DNA of 35,925 bases from Planctomycetota bacterium (GCA_012517265.1 JAAYVJ010000048.1:1-35925), one strand, 5' to 3'. Shown: positions 1 to 8,556, numbered from the stretch's first letter. Numbers and translations are program-made. Notes: generated by a model from the sequence alone, not told the origin.

Positions 1-2567
1 GTCGTCACGTCGGAGAAATCGGCCCCGGTCATCGCGGTGGCGTCGTGGCTGCACAACGCCAGGCCGATCAGGACCGGCCCGGTCATCGGGATCGAAACGG
101 GCGCCCCGATCTGGGTCCAGGCGACGCCGTCCGGCGAAATGGAGCCGGAGAAGTTGTCGCCGGTGCGTTCGATTTTCACCCAGTACGGAGCCGCGACCAG
201 CGAGGCGCTGTTGTCGTTGACTGAGGCGGCGTCGACAACCGGCCTTCGCTGGAAGCTGGCGCCGTTGCCGGCGCTGGCCCCGCCGGGCGTGATGCACATG
301 AAGGCGTGGACGGCCCCGGCGTTGGTGTTCTGGCGGATCATGACGCCGGCCTTGGCCCACACATTGCTGTTGTGGACGCTGTTGACGCGGGCGATGATCG
401 CGCCGTTGCCGGTGAGGGTCTTATGGGCATAGCGGAACTGGTCGCCCGTGCCCCAGATGTCGGCGCCGAGGCCGTTCATCAGGATGTGGCCGGAGGGCAA
501 CTCCCGGAACGCCGGCGTGACGCCCTGGTAGTAGAGCGCCACGGCGGCGGCGCCGTGAGCAGTCCAGTTCTGAGGCGAATCGAAGGCCAGCTCGGCCTCG
601 GAGTAGTACGGGGCCGTCGTGTTGTTGTAGGCCAGGGGCATGGACTGCGAGCCCCCGTGAACGATCGTCCTTTCGGCGAACGGGGCCGCCATGTAGCCGA
701 CGGTGGAGCCGCTGGCGCCGGTGGTCAGGCCGTCGATCCAGGATTCATAGATCCGGCTGCCCTCGCTGTCGGTGTAACCCTCCATGTCGTCGATGGACGC
801 GAAATCCTGGGTCGTGAAGTTCCAGAGATCGCCGGCGTAAGTGTCGGCCGCGCCGACCTCGTCGACCTTCCAGAAATAGGTCGTCGCAAACTTCAGGCCG
901 TCCGGAGCCAGGGTGGGCTCGGTCACGGTCTGGGCCGCGACGGCGCCGCCGGCCACGGCGTCGGCGTCGGTTCCGAGGTACACCTTATGCGAAACGACAT
1001 CGCGACCCGACCGCCAGACGAGCGGGGCCTCGACGCTGACGCCCTTGGCATCGGCGCCGGGCCCAGGCTCGAACGCCTTGACGGGGACATAAAAGAACCG
1101 GACCTCGGCCAGGCCGACTTGCGGGGCCATGCCGCCCCAGTTGCTGCTGATCGTCAGCCGGACGTATTTGGCCCAGACGCCGTCGAAGGCGACCGTCGTA
1201 TTCGCGGTGTAGGTCGCCAGGCCCGTCGCTCGGGCGAACTGCGGCACGCCGGTCAGGGGCGTCCAGGTCTGGCCGTCGGCGGAGTACTCGACCGCGACGT
1301 CCTTGGCGCCGAATCCGACGAAGCCCTCGATCACCTGGTTGGAGTTCCAGACCCACATCTCGTGCAGCTTGTAGAGAGCGTCGAACTCGAACTGAATCCA
1401 GTGCGGCCCGACGTCGGTCGTCGTCCACATCGTCTTGATGTCCGTGGAATGCTGGTCGAGCCCGTCGAGACCCAGACCGCTGACGGCGTTCTGTGGCTCC
1501 ATGCCGGCCTGCCACGTGGACGCGGTGGCCGTCACGCCGGTGATCGGATAGGCGTACGGCTCGGTCGTGAACCGCCAGACCTCGCCCGGGAAGACGGTGG
1601 CGCCGTTGACCTCATCCACGCGCCAGAAATACGTCCGGCCGAAATCCAGTTGTCCGACGTCCAGGGTCGTGACATCCAGGTCCAGGCCCTCGGCGACCAG
1701 AGCCGCAGGGGCCGCGGCCTCCACCTCGTCGCGGGAACCGCTGAAATAGACGTTGTGCGTGGCGGCGTAGGCGCCCGGCGTCCAGGACACGTCGGCGGTG
1801 GCGAGCACGTCCTTCTGGCCGTTGCCCGGGATCGGGCTCGACGCGCCCTTGCGGACGAAGAAGCTGTCGCCGGCCCGACCCATGGCCAGGATTTCGTCGG
1901 CCGTCAAGGGCTTGTCCCAGAAGGCCACCGTCGAGACGTTGATGGGCGCGTCGTCGCGGTCCTGGTTGTTGCCAGCGCAGAACAGGAGGATCGTCGAGGC
2001 CAGGCTGAACCGTCCGTCGATTCCCTGCTGGTTGCCCTTGAAGATCTCGACGCCGTCGAAGTAGATGTCGTGCCGAGTCCCGTTGTCGACGACCAGAACC
2101 ATGCGGTACCACGTGTCGCCCTTGGTCGTAAACGACTTGGTGCTGGAGTAGCCGACAGCACCGATCCCGACGGCGCCCGAGGAATTGATGGTCCAGTCGG
2201 CATCGTCCACGTTGGTCGGATTCGTCTGAAACAGGTCGTTGTAGCCGTTCGGCGGATCGGACCGGCTGCTGGCCGGGTAGCTGAAATCGATCAGCAGCGT
2301 CCACTCGTTCACCTTCGTGCCGCCGCCGTTGGGGGCGATGCCATGGGTGCAAATGAAGTAGCTCCCTTCGCCGATTTGGACGGCGCCGTCGCCGGCGACG
2401 ACACCCGCGACCTCTTTGTCCGTGCCGACAAGCTCCAGGGGAGCGCCGACCGTCGCGGCGGTGGTGTCCGGGGGATTGAACTCCCAGACGCTCGTGGGCT
2501 CGGGCACGGCCGCCCGTGCCTGCGAGAACAGAACCACAACAAGGAACGAACCAATGAGTCTTTTCAT
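1..2567 (-). CDS. Secreted modular LamG / discoidin (F5/8C) protein, 3' end cut by window edge
   Basis: The frame stays open from an ATG at 2567 to the window edge, about 855 codons without a stop, so the C-terminus lies outside. AAAGGAG sits 6 bp before the ATG. Residues 1-20 form a signal peptide (MKRLIGSFLVVVLFSQARA). Residues about 25-235 resemble a LamG/concanavalin-like jelly roll. About 255-335 and 510-587 are two fibronectin-like linkers, each ending in a TYFW-[RK]VDEV...W-[RN]FTT pattern. Between them, about 340-495 is a discoidin/F5-8C-like carbohydrate-binding domain. Residues 590-680 (start SIDDMEGYTD) and 685-855 form a further beta-rich block resembling DUF1349-type modules. This architecture is frequent in exported planctomycete proteins. 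A role in binding polysaccharide or cell-surface glycan is inferred; no catalytic domain is visible in the part present. Confidence 0.85.
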   Translation of the reverse strand, partial: MKRLIGSFLVVVLFSQARAAVPEPTSVWEFNPPDTTAATVGAPLELVGTDKEVAGVVAGDGAVQIGEGSYFICTHGIAPNGGGTKVNEWTLLIDFSYPASSRSDPPNGYNDLFQTNPTNVDDADWTINSSGAVGIGAVGYSSTKSFTTKGDTWYRMVLVVDNGTRHDIYFDGVEIFKGNQQGIDGRFSLASTILLFCAGNNQDRDDAPINVSTVAFWDKPLTADEILAMGRAGDSFFVRKGASSPIPGNGQKDVLATADVSWTPGAYAATHNVYFSGSRDEVEAAAPAALVAEGLDLDVTTLDVGQLDFGRTYFWRVDEVNGATVFPGEVWRFTTEPYAYPITGVTATASTWQAGMEPQNAVSGLGLDGLDQHSTDIKTMWTTTDVGPHWIQFEFDALYKLHEMWVWNSNQVIEGFVGFGAKDVAVEYSADGQTWTPLTGVPQFARATGLATYTANTTVAFDGVWAKYVRLTISSNWGGMAPQVGLAEVRFFYVPVKAFEPGPGADAKGVSVEAPLVWRSGRDVVSHKVYLGTDADAVAGGAVAAQTVTEPTLAPDGLKFATTYFWKVDEVGAADTYAGDLWNFTTQDFASIDDMEGYTDSEGSRIYESWIDGLTTGASGSTVGYMAAPFAERTIVHGGSQSMPLAYNNTTAPYYSEAELAFDSPQNWTAHGAAAVALYYQGVTPAFRELPSGHILMNGLGADIWGTGDQFRYAHKTLTGNGAIIARVNSVHNSNVWAKAGVMIRQNTNAGAVHAFMCITPGGASAGNGASFQRRPVVDAASVNDNSASLVAAPYWVKIERTGDNFSGSISPDGVAWTQIGAPVSIPMTGPVLIGLALCSHDATAMTGADFSDVT

Positions 2568-3021
2568 GCCTTTCTCCTTTCTCCTGGCGGGATCATCGCG
2601 GGCAGAAACCCGCGGCCAGAGAAAGGGGGACATCCCATGTGCGATGATGCTCCCCTCCTCCGTCCGGATCCTGCACCCGCTGCACACATTTCGACCTCTT
2701 CATCACAGAGCGTCGGGCACCCTGCCGCGATCGCTCCCCCCTGCTCCAATATCGCACGTTCTTCTCCTGACAATGGTAGCTTGCGGCGTGCAAATGGGCA
2801 AGCAGAAAACCGTTACGTGGCAACGAAGGCGGGCAGAGACGACTGCGGCCCTGAAAACGATCCAGAACGTCCCCAAGCCGCCGGATCAGCGACTCGGTTG
2901 CCTCGTCGGGCCCTCCCGGAACGTCAGGGCCGGCGGTCGACCGATGTCGACCACCGGCTCCAGTGTGAGACTCAATTCCACGCCGTCCAAGCGGATCGGC
3001 GAATCGCGTGGGAGCGGCCGA
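2568..3021. other. Intergenic stretch between pstS and the LamG gene, no supported gene
   Basis: About 450 bp lie between the pstS stop and the LamG start, both on the minus strand. Short minus-strand reading frames exist (for example 2593-2823), but they lack a convincing ribosome binding site and show no family signature. Some minus-strand sequence around 2870-2990 reads protein-like in two adjacent frames with a stop between, so a decayed gene remnant is possible but unproven. The stretch must hold the LamG promoter and the end of the pstS transcript. Confidence 0.4.
2772..2800 (-). promoter_or_regulatory. Possible sigma70-type promoter of the LamG gene
   Basis: On the minus strand TTGCCC (2795-2800) and TACCAT (2772-2777) are separated by 17 bp, each matching four of six consensus bases. 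It would give a leader of about 200 nt before the ATG at 2567. Pattern match only. Confidence 0.25.
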
Positions 3022-3837
3022 TCAGTAGTTCGTCAGCGGCACGAAGCCCTTGGCCTCGATGAGTTCCTGACCCTTCTCAGTCAAGTAGAACGTGACGAAC
3101 CTGTGGGCGACCGAGCCGAGCTTGGGATACCCGTTGGTGAACAGGAACAAGGGGCGGGCCACCGGGTAGGTGCCGTTGCCAACCGTCTGGCGGGTGGGCA
3201 TGATCCCATCGATCGGCAGGACCTTGACGCCCTCGAGGAAGCCCAGGCCCACGTAGGCGATCGCGCCGGCCGTGGTGCGGACCCGCGACTGGGCCTGCGG
3301 ATTGGCGTTGACGTACTCGACGCCGGCGGCCATGGGCTGCTTCTTCATGACGAGGCTCTCGAAGGTCTCGTAGGTGCCCGAGGAGGTGTCCCGGCTGATC
3401 ACGACGATGGGCGTGTTCGAGCCGCCGACCTGGCTCCAGTTGCTGATCTTGCCCGTGTAGATGTCACGGACCTGGGCGCTGGTCAGGGCCTTGACGGGAT
3501 TGGAGGGATGCACCACGACGCACACGCCGTCCATCGCCACGACGTGGGCGACCGGCAGGACGTTGTTGCCGACGGCCTTCTGGAACTCCTCGGTCTTCAT
3601 GAACCGGCTCATCGTCGCGATGTCGCACCGGCCGTCGATCAGGGCCGCGGCCCCGTCGCCGCTGCCGGTCTTCTTGACCGTGATGGCCAGGTCCGGCTGG
3701 ATGCTCTTGAAGTACTCGGCGAACGCGTCCGCGATCGGCCCGACCGTCGTGGAGCCGTCGATCTGGAGCGTTTCCGCGTGCGCTACGACGCCCATCGCCA
3801 GGGCCGCAGCCATCATTCCGACAATCATCTTCTTCAT
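3022..3837 (-). CDS. pstS: Phosphate ABC transporter substrate-binding protein PstS
   Basis: This 271-residue protein binds inorganic phosphate outside the cytoplasmic membrane and delivers it to PstCAB. Residues 1-21 (MKKMIVGMMAAALAMGVVAHA) are a signal peptide. The mature N-terminus has the PstS signature DGSTTVGP (27-34), followed by the GSGDG phosphate-binding loop (58-62) and a TMSR segment (75-78), as in short PstS proteins of the PBP-like family. The ATG at 3837 is chosen because GGAGG lies just upstream; a longer frame reaching 3876 would add 13 residues before the signal peptide. The porin gene ends 120 bp upstream on the same strand, so the two may be co-transcribed. No pstC, pstA or pstB is in the window. 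Regulation by the nearby PhoBR pair is likely. Confidence 0.92.
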   Translation of the reverse strand: MKKMIVGMMAAALAMGVVAHAETLQIDGSTTVGPIADAFAEYFKSIQPDLAITVKKTGSGDGAAALIDGRCDIATMSRFMKTEEFQKAVGNNVLPVAHVVAMDGVCVVVHPSNPVKALTSAQVRDIYTGKISNWSQVGGSNTPIVVISRDTSSGTYETFESLVMKKQPMAAGVEYVNANPQAQSRVRTTAGAIAYVGLGFLEGVKVLPIDGIMPTRQTVGNGTYPVARPLFLFTNGYPKLGSVAHRFVTFYLTEKGQELIEAKGFVPLTNY

Positions 3838-3957
3838 GTGAACCTCCATTTGGTCTTTTCTGTTCTCTTGCCGCACACAGGCGTTCCATCCTGGTGTACG
3901 CGAGAGTCGTTAGGCCTGTATTGGCATTGTGCTACAATTTGGTTATCTTCGGCGGAC

Positions 3958-5295
3958 TCAGAATTTGACGGCCAGGTCGACCTGCACCCGGTCGTAGTCC
4001 TCGCCCTGGCGGCCGGGCCGGTCGAACTCGTCCATGTAGTAGGTCACGCCGGCGGCCACGTTTTTGGCGACCATGTAGTTGAAGGCGAAGCGATGGCCCT
4101 TGCCGCCCGCGCCGCCGCCGATGAAGTCCGAGGCGCAGAACTGCCCGACGACCGCGTCGCGCTCCAGCTCGCGGTAATCCCATTCGACCTGCCAGGAGCC
4201 GGGGTCCTTGGCCTTGTTGATCGCAACGCCGACCAGCCAGCCGGTGTCCTCGTCGTCCGCGGCGGTGTTCTGGACATAGTCGCCGAAGACCGCGACCGGC
4301 AGCTTGGCCACTTCGGCGCCGAACTCCGCAAAGAGCTCGAACAGATCGTAGTCCAGCGCGAACAGGTCGCCCGCCGTGGCGGTGTTGCCGAAGAACGCGT
4401 CGTCGTCGGCGTTCCACTCGTCGGCCAGGCTCTCCTCGCCCTGGATATTGCCGTAGTCGAACCAGCTCGCGCCGCCGAGAACGTAGGTGGGCTTGTCGAT
4501 CTGATGCTTGACGTAGCCCTGGATGCCCCAGAGGGAGGTGTCGCCGCCGCTGGACTCCTCGTTGACCCAGAATCCGCCGGCGACCCAGTTGAGCGTCGTC
4601 TTCTCGGTGAGCGACGTGCCGTAGGTCAGCGCCACGCCTTCCGGCGTCAGGTCACTATCCCAGATCAGCTCATTTTTGCCGGGCTTGTAGAAGGGGTTTT
4701 CCATCTTGCCGCCGGTGACGCCGGCCCCTTTGAACCACTGCGGATGGTAGCCGAAGAAGGCCTGATCCAGCCAGATAGGCTTCTTGGAGAAGGCCTCGTC
4801 CAGCGTCTGGTTCGTGGAGACCGGATCGCCGGAGACTTCGCCGTTGCCGGTGGCCAGACGGAAGCCCAGGTCCCACTCGTCGTTGACCTTGACGCCCAGC
4901 CCCAGGCGGGCCCGAATCCGGTTGCGGCTGCGGCTGTCGGTGTCGGCGCCGTCGTCGTCGATATACTCGTACCGGTAGCGGAGATCGCCCGACCAGCTCA
5001 GCTTCGACGCCCACTTGAGCGAGTCCGGAATGACGTCGGGCTTCTTCTCCTCTTCGGGCTTGGCCGCGGCGGCCTGCTCGATCTTCTCGTTCATCGCCCG
5101 CTCCTTGAGCTTCTGACGGGCTTCCAGTTGATTGATCTTGTCCTCCAGGTCCGCCTGTCTGTGCCTCTGCGCTTGCAGTTCGGCCTTGAGCTGATTGACA
5201 TCCTCCTGCGCCCCGGCGAGAGCGGGCCCCAGCAGCACCGCCGCACAAAGGACCCCCAAGCCCAGTTGCCACTTTTTCCACTGCCCGTCGGACAT
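3958..5295 (-). CDS. Outer-membrane porin with N-terminal coiled coil (putative porin family)
   Basis: The 445-residue product starts at the ATG at 5295, preceded by TGGAGAA; the frame is open to 5400, but the extra residues are not signal-like. A signal peptide (about 1-29, LGVLCAAVLLGPALAGA) is followed by a coiled coil (about 31-75, heptad-like NQLKAEL, LEDKINQLEAR) and an Ala/Glu/Lys linker. The rest has alternating beta-strand patterns rich in Tyr, Trp and Asp and ends in VDLAVKF. A terminal Phe is the usual outer-membrane barrel signal. The barrel resembles the Porin_5-type putative porins. The coiled coil could contact peptidoglycan or trimerise, as in SlpA/OmpM-like porins (inference). 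Position before pstS and candidate Pho boxes upstream suggest phosphate or phosphoester passage, but substrate specificity cannot be read from sequence. Confidence 0.8.
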   Translation of the reverse strand: MSDGQWKKWQLGLGVLCAAVLLGPALAGAQEDVNQLKAELQAQRHRQADLEDKINQLEARQKLKERAMNEKIEQAAAAKPEEEKKPDVIPDSLKWASKLSWSGDLRYRYEYIDDDGADTDSRSRNRIRARLGLGVKVNDEWDLGFRLATGNGEVSGDPVSTNQTLDEAFSKKPIWLDQAFFGYHPQWFKGAGVTGGKMENPFYKPGKNELIWDSDLTPEGVALTYGTSLTEKTTLNWVAGGFWVNEESSGGDTSLWGIQGYVKHQIDKPTYVLGGASWFDYGNIQGEESLADEWNADDDAFFGNTATAGDLFALDYDLFELFAEFGAEVAKLPVAVFGDYVQNTAADDEDTGWLVGVAINKAKDPGSWQVEWDYRELERDAVVGQFCASDFIGGGAGGKGHRFAFNYMVAKNVAAGVTYYMDEFDRPGRQGEDYDRVQVDLAVKF

Positions 5296-5388
5296 GATTG
5301 CTTCTCCAAAACGGATTCCCTGCATCGTGCTCCGGAGCCAGTCTCTCGGAGTCACATGCCAGCCATGCGACACGAAATATTCCATACA

Positions 5389-5417
5389 AGTTAACGGCAA
5401 ATGAACGTTGTGTTAGA
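5389..5417 (-). promoter_or_regulatory. Candidate Pho box (three 11-bp-spaced repeats) upstream of the porin gene
   Basis: On the minus strand TCTAACA (5411-5417), GTTCATT (5400-5406) and GTTAACT (5389-5395) follow one another at an exact 11-bp period. A weak -10-like AT-rich stretch (GGAATATTTC) comes shortly after. The spacing matches PhoB direct repeats (7 bp plus 4 bp) and resembles the better array upstream of phoB. The individual repeats are imperfect. Confidence 0.4.
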
Positions 5418-5535
5418 TCTCCGTTTGGAAACAGGGGAAATCGTGCCTATCAGGACTGGTCAGAGGGGCGCAGAATGCGTGCGGCATCGGCAGACACGGA
5501 ACCATGTCTATTGTGGGACCGCTGCGATGAGGTTG

Positions 5536-7311
5536 TCACTTGCCGGGCAGATAGATCGTGAAGACGCTGCCCTTGCCGGGCGTGCTCTCGACCGTCACCT
5601 GTCCGCCGTGGACCTGGGTGATGTGCTTGACGATGGCCAGCCCCAGGCCGGTCCCGCCCAGTTTGCGACTGCGGCTCTTGTCCACCACGTAGAACCGCTC
5701 GAAGATGCGGGACAGGTGGTCGGCGGGGATGCCGCAACCGGTGTCCTTGACGCGAATCGCGATCTGCTCTTCCCGGGGCTCGACGCGGACCTCCACCGCG
5801 GACCCGGGCTCGCTGTACTTGACGGCGTTGTCGATCAGATTGACGATCGCCTGCTCCAGAAGCGGCGCGTTGACCTTCGCCTGCACGTCCTCCGGGCAGT
5901 CGAGCGAGACGGCGATCTGCTTGTGCTCGGCCTTGACCGCAGCCAGCTCGATCGCGGCCTTCAGAACCGCCTTGAGCGGGTGATATTCGAAGGAGATCGC
6001 CCGCCGCTCGCTGCCGTCCTCCAGACGGGACAGGCTCAGCAGGTCGTCGATGATGGCGTTGAGCCGCTGGGCGTGCTTGCCGATGATGCTCACGTAGCGT
6101 TTGGTCTGCTCGGGGTCGGCGAGTCCCCCCTCCTGCAGGGCCTCGGTGAAGCCCTGGATCGACGTCACCGGCGTCTTGAGCTCGTGCGAAACGTTGGCCA
6201 CGAAGTCGCGGCGCAGGTCCTCCAGGCGGTGGATGCGGGTCATGTCGCTCAGGACGATCACCGCGCCGGCCCGCTCGCCCCGGGGATCGACCAGCCGGGC
6301 CCCCTGGACGTGGAAGAACCGCTCCCCTGCCCCCGAGAACGAGACGTCGTCCTCGGTGGGCTTGTCGCTGGCGAGGGTTTGCCGGACGAACTGCTGGAGC
6401 CCCAGATTGCGGACGACCTCCTCGACGGCCCGGCCCTGGGCCTTGGCCTGGTCGATGCTGAGCAACTGGGCGGCCGCCCGGTTGACGCTGACGATCCGCG
6501 CGTCGGCGTCGACCGCGAAGACCCCTTCGATCATGCTGGACAGAACCGTGTCGAGTTCGTTGCGCTGCCGAGTGATGGTGACGATCCGATCGCTGAGCTG
6601 GGCGGCCATTTCGTTGAGGGCCTTGGCCAGATCGTCCAGCTCGGTCGCCGCGGCGGCGGGGGCCCGGACGTTGAACTGGCCCATCGCGAAGGACTGCGCG
6701 ACGCGTCTCATGCTCACGATCGGCTGGCTGATGCTGCGCGAGATCAAGAGGCTCAGCGCCGCCACGCACACGACGATGACCAGGCCCGCCCACACCACGT
6801 GCGACCGCATATTCGAGATCACGGAATCCATGGCGTTGGCGGAGATCGCCAGGCGAAGGACCGCTTGGCCGGGACTGGCCCCCCCGACGGGCACCGCGAC
6901 ATAGAGCATCTCCCTGCCGAGCGTGGGACTGAAGCGGATCGACTCGCCGAACCCGCCGCGGAGGGCCGCGACGATCTCGGACCGGTCCGAATGATCACCC
7001 ATCAGGGCGGGGTCCTCGTGCGAGTCTCCCAAGACCCGGCCGGCGGAAGTCACTACGGTGAACCGAAGCCGATCCTCGGTGGTCCGGCCGAACCGCTTGC
7101 AGAGCGGATCGATCCCGGCGGGGTCGGCGTCCAGCATCCTGGCGACCTGCGGAGCCGCGACCGTCGCCAGTGCCTTCAGTTCGTCCCTAGCCTCGCTGCG
7201 ATAGAACACGCGGAAGGCGTGCGAGCAATACGCAGCCACCGCTCCCACGGCCACGAGCGTGACCGCCAGGAACAACGGATACACCTGCCAGATCAACCGC
7301 GATCGGAACAT
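5536..7311 (-). CDS. phoR: PhoR-type membrane sensor histidine kinase
   Basis: A 591-residue inner-membrane kinase expected to phosphorylate the PhoB-like regulator encoded just upstream. Visible in order: TM1 (about 8-30), an extracytoplasmic domain (about 32-170), TM2 (about 172-191), HAMP (about 192-245), PAS (about 250-355, ending IVLSDMTRIHRLE) and HisKA with the H-box FVANVSHELKTP (His376). The HATPase_c domain has N-box NLIDNAVKYS (491-500), G1 DTGCGIP (523-529) and G2 GGTGLGLAI (552-560). This TM-HAMP-PAS-HisKA layout is that of long PhoR/ResE kinases with a periplasmic domain. The start lies 6 bp after the phoB stop, with AAGGA overlapping that stop, so the two are translated from one mRNA. 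All catalytic motifs are intact. The phosphate role is inferred from the partner and the nearby pstS. Confidence 0.85.
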   Translation of the reverse strand: MFRSRLIWQVYPLFLAVTLVAVGAVAAYCSHAFRVFYRSEARDELKALATVAAPQVARMLDADPAGIDPLCKRFGRTTEDRLRFTVVTSAGRVLGDSHEDPALMGDHSDRSEIVAALRGGFGESIRFSPTLGREMLYVAVPVGGASPGQAVLRLAISANAMDSVISNMRSHVVWAGLVIVVCVAALSLLISRSISQPIVSMRRVAQSFAMGQFNVRAPAAAATELDDLAKALNEMAAQLSDRIVTITRQRNELDTVLSSMIEGVFAVDADARIVSVNRAAAQLLSIDQAKAQGRAVEEVVRNLGLQQFVRQTLASDKPTEDDVSFSGAGERFFHVQGARLVDPRGERAGAVIVLSDMTRIHRLEDLRRDFVANVSHELKTPVTSIQGFTEALQEGGLADPEQTKRYVSIIGKHAQRLNAIIDDLLSLSRLEDGSERRAISFEYHPLKAVLKAAIELAAVKAEHKQIAVSLDCPEDVQAKVNAPLLEQAIVNLIDNAVKYSEPGSAVEVRVEPREEQIAIRVKDTGCGIPADHLSRIFERFYVVDKSRSRKLGGTGLGLAIVKHITQVHGGQVTVESTPGKGSVFTIYLPGK

Positions 7312-7317
7312 AGAGCC

Positions 7318-8001
7318 TCAGTCCTTGAATCGGTATCCCACGCCGCGAACCGTTTCGATGAGCTTGCCGCAGGCGCCGAGCTTGCGGCGCAGCGCCACGA
7401 TCTGGACGTCCACGGCCCGGTCGGTCACAAGATAATCGTCCCCGTGGATGGAGTCCACGATCTGGTAGCGGGTGAAGACCTGTCCGGGCCGGCGGGCCAG
7501 CGTGTGCAGAATGTTGAACTCGGTCAGGGTCAGCGTCAGGGGCTTGCCGCCCAGGGTGACCTCGTGCCGGCCCGGGTCGATCACCAGGTCGTGCGCCTTG
7601 ACGAGCCCCTTCTCCTCGGAGGCCTCGGTCGCCCTGCGCAGGAGCCGCCGGACGCGGGCGATCAGCACCTTGCCGCTGAAGGGCTTGGTGATGTAGTCGT
7701 CGGCCCCCAGCTCGAGCCCGGCCACGATGTCGGATTCCTCGCCCTTGGCCGTGAGCATGACCACCGGGATCTGCTGGAGCCCGGAGTCGGCCTTGAGCCG
7801 TTTGCAGACCTCCAGTCCGTCGATGCCGGGCAGCATCAGGTCCAGCACGATCAGGTCCGGCGTCTTGGACCGGGCCACGGCCAGAGCCTGTTCGCCGGTC
7901 TCGCAGGTCAGGACCCGGTACCCCTCCCGATCCAGGTTCAGTTGGACAAGCTCGCGGATGTCGTCTTCGTCATCGACGACAAGGATGCTGGCTTTCGACA
8001 T
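7318..8001 (-). CDS. phoB: PhoB-type response regulator (OmpR family)
   Basis: A 227-residue cytoplasmic transcription factor. The receiver domain (1-120) has the acidic pocket VVDDEDD (8-14), phospho-acceptor Asp54 in IVLDLMLPG and the conserved Lys in MLTAKGEE. The C-terminal winged-helix DNA-binding domain (about 130-225) contains the typical FNILHTLARRPGQVFTR recognition region and ends GVGYRFKD. ATG 8001 is chosen because AGAAGGAG is 6 bp upstream; a frame extension to 8040 lacks a ribosome binding site and would precede the receiver with 13 unrelated residues. It forms an operon with phoR. An 11-bp-period repeat array upstream suggests autoregulation, as in other phoBR operons. It could serve another OmpR-family system, but the neighbouring pstS supports PhoB. 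Confidence 0.88.
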   Translation of the reverse strand: MSKASILVVDDEDDIRELVQLNLDREGYRVLTCETGEQALAVARSKTPDLIVLDLMLPGIDGLEVCKRLKADSGLQQIPVVMLTAKGEESDIVAGLELGADDYITKPFSGKVLIARVRRLLRRATEASEEKGLVKAHDLVIDPGRHEVTLGGKPLTLTLTEFNILHTLARRPGQVFTRYQIVDSIHGDDYLVTDRAVDVQIVALRRKLGACGKLIETVRGVGYRFKD

Positions 8002-8084
8002 CAGTATCTCCTTCTCACAGCCCGGACGGTCGTCCGGCATCGAGCGACGGCCGGCCTTCTCCGCCGGATTCGATCCTGCGGCCG

Positions 8085-8154
8085 ATTATACACAATCGCT
8101 GCGCGTGTTGCGACGATTAGCGGAATTCTAACGTCCTATTAACCCGTCTCTAAC
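8085..8154 (-). promoter_or_regulatory. phoBR promoter with four 11-bp-spaced GTTA repeats (candidate Pho boxes)
   Basis: Reading the minus strand, GTTAGAG (8148-8154), GTTAATA (8137-8143), GTTAGAA (8126-8132) and GCTAATC (8115-8121) recur at exactly 11 bp, the helical spacing of PhoB direct repeats. A perfect -10 hexamer TATAAT lies at 8085-8090. The hexamer 17 bp upstream of it is a poor -35, as expected for an activator-dependent promoter. The transcript would start near 8078 and lead into phoB at 8001. The nearest repeat ends 24 bp from the -10, further than in classical E. coli Pho promoters. Confidence 0.6.
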
Positions 8155-8268
8155 GCAAAAGGGGTACCTCATGGAAGGTGACCATGCGCGACGCGATGGG
8201 GCGGTCCTCGGCGGAGCCGGCCGCCGGAACCGTCGCGGGAATCGCCCTGTGGTCCGGGAGATGTGGAT

Positions 8269-8478
8269 ATGCTTGAGACGCTCAGAGTTCTGTTGTGTTG
8301 CGTGGGGGCCGTCTATCTGGCGATGCGTCTGTTCGCTCTGATGCGTCTGATCGCCGGGGGTCGTCGTCTCTTGTCGCCCTCCTGTGAAGTCAGCGAGGAC
8401 GACGACTGTGCAAACCGGGGGATCGCGGCGGGTCGCCGCGACAAAGGCGCGCGTCGGCGGGAACGGACAACCGTCTGA
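8269..8478 (+). CDS. Possible small membrane protein (69 aa)
   Basis: An ATG at 8269 is preceded by GGGAG with 8 bp spacing. The product has one hydrophobic segment (about 5-30, VLLCCVGAVYLAMRLFALMRLIAGG) after a short start, then an Arg/Asp-rich tail. It is alone on the plus strand, divergent from phoBR and convergent with the receiver gene of the hydrogenase operon. No family is recognised. High GC makes chance open frames common here, so this is a tentative call based on the ribosome binding site and the clean membrane segment. Confidence 0.3.
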   Translation: MLETLRVLLCCVGAVYLAMRLFALMRLIAGGRRLLSPSCEVSEDDDCANRGIAAGRRDKGARRRERTTV

Positions 8479-8516
8479 TCGAAATCCCCAGCTGCCGCTC
8501 CCGGCCAAACCGGATC

Positions 8517-8556
8517 GGGCGAGGCGGCCGCGCGCCGCGGGGCTGCCGCCTCGCCC
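8517..8556. terminator. Strong hairpin between convergent genes, probable end of the hydrogenase transcript
   Basis: Perfect 12-bp arms (8517-8528 and 8545-8556; GGGCGAGGCGGC on the plus strand) enclose a 16-nt loop. The hairpin lies 15 bp past the stop of the last gene of the hydrogenase operon. There is no clear T-run on either strand, so it may be a barrier to 3' decay or a Rho-assisted terminator rather than a textbook intrinsic one. Confidence 0.5.

Noticed and set aside
306-3062. Long plus-strand open frame of 918 codons
   Set aside because: It is antisense to the LamG/discoidin gene, which has a signal peptide, ribosome binding site and recognisable domains; the plus-strand product is Arg/Gly/Asp-rich low-complexity text typical of shadows in GC-rich DNA.
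5401-8142. Plus-strand open frame of 913 codons opposite phoBR
   Set aside because: It is antisense to intact phoR and phoB and has no domain signature.
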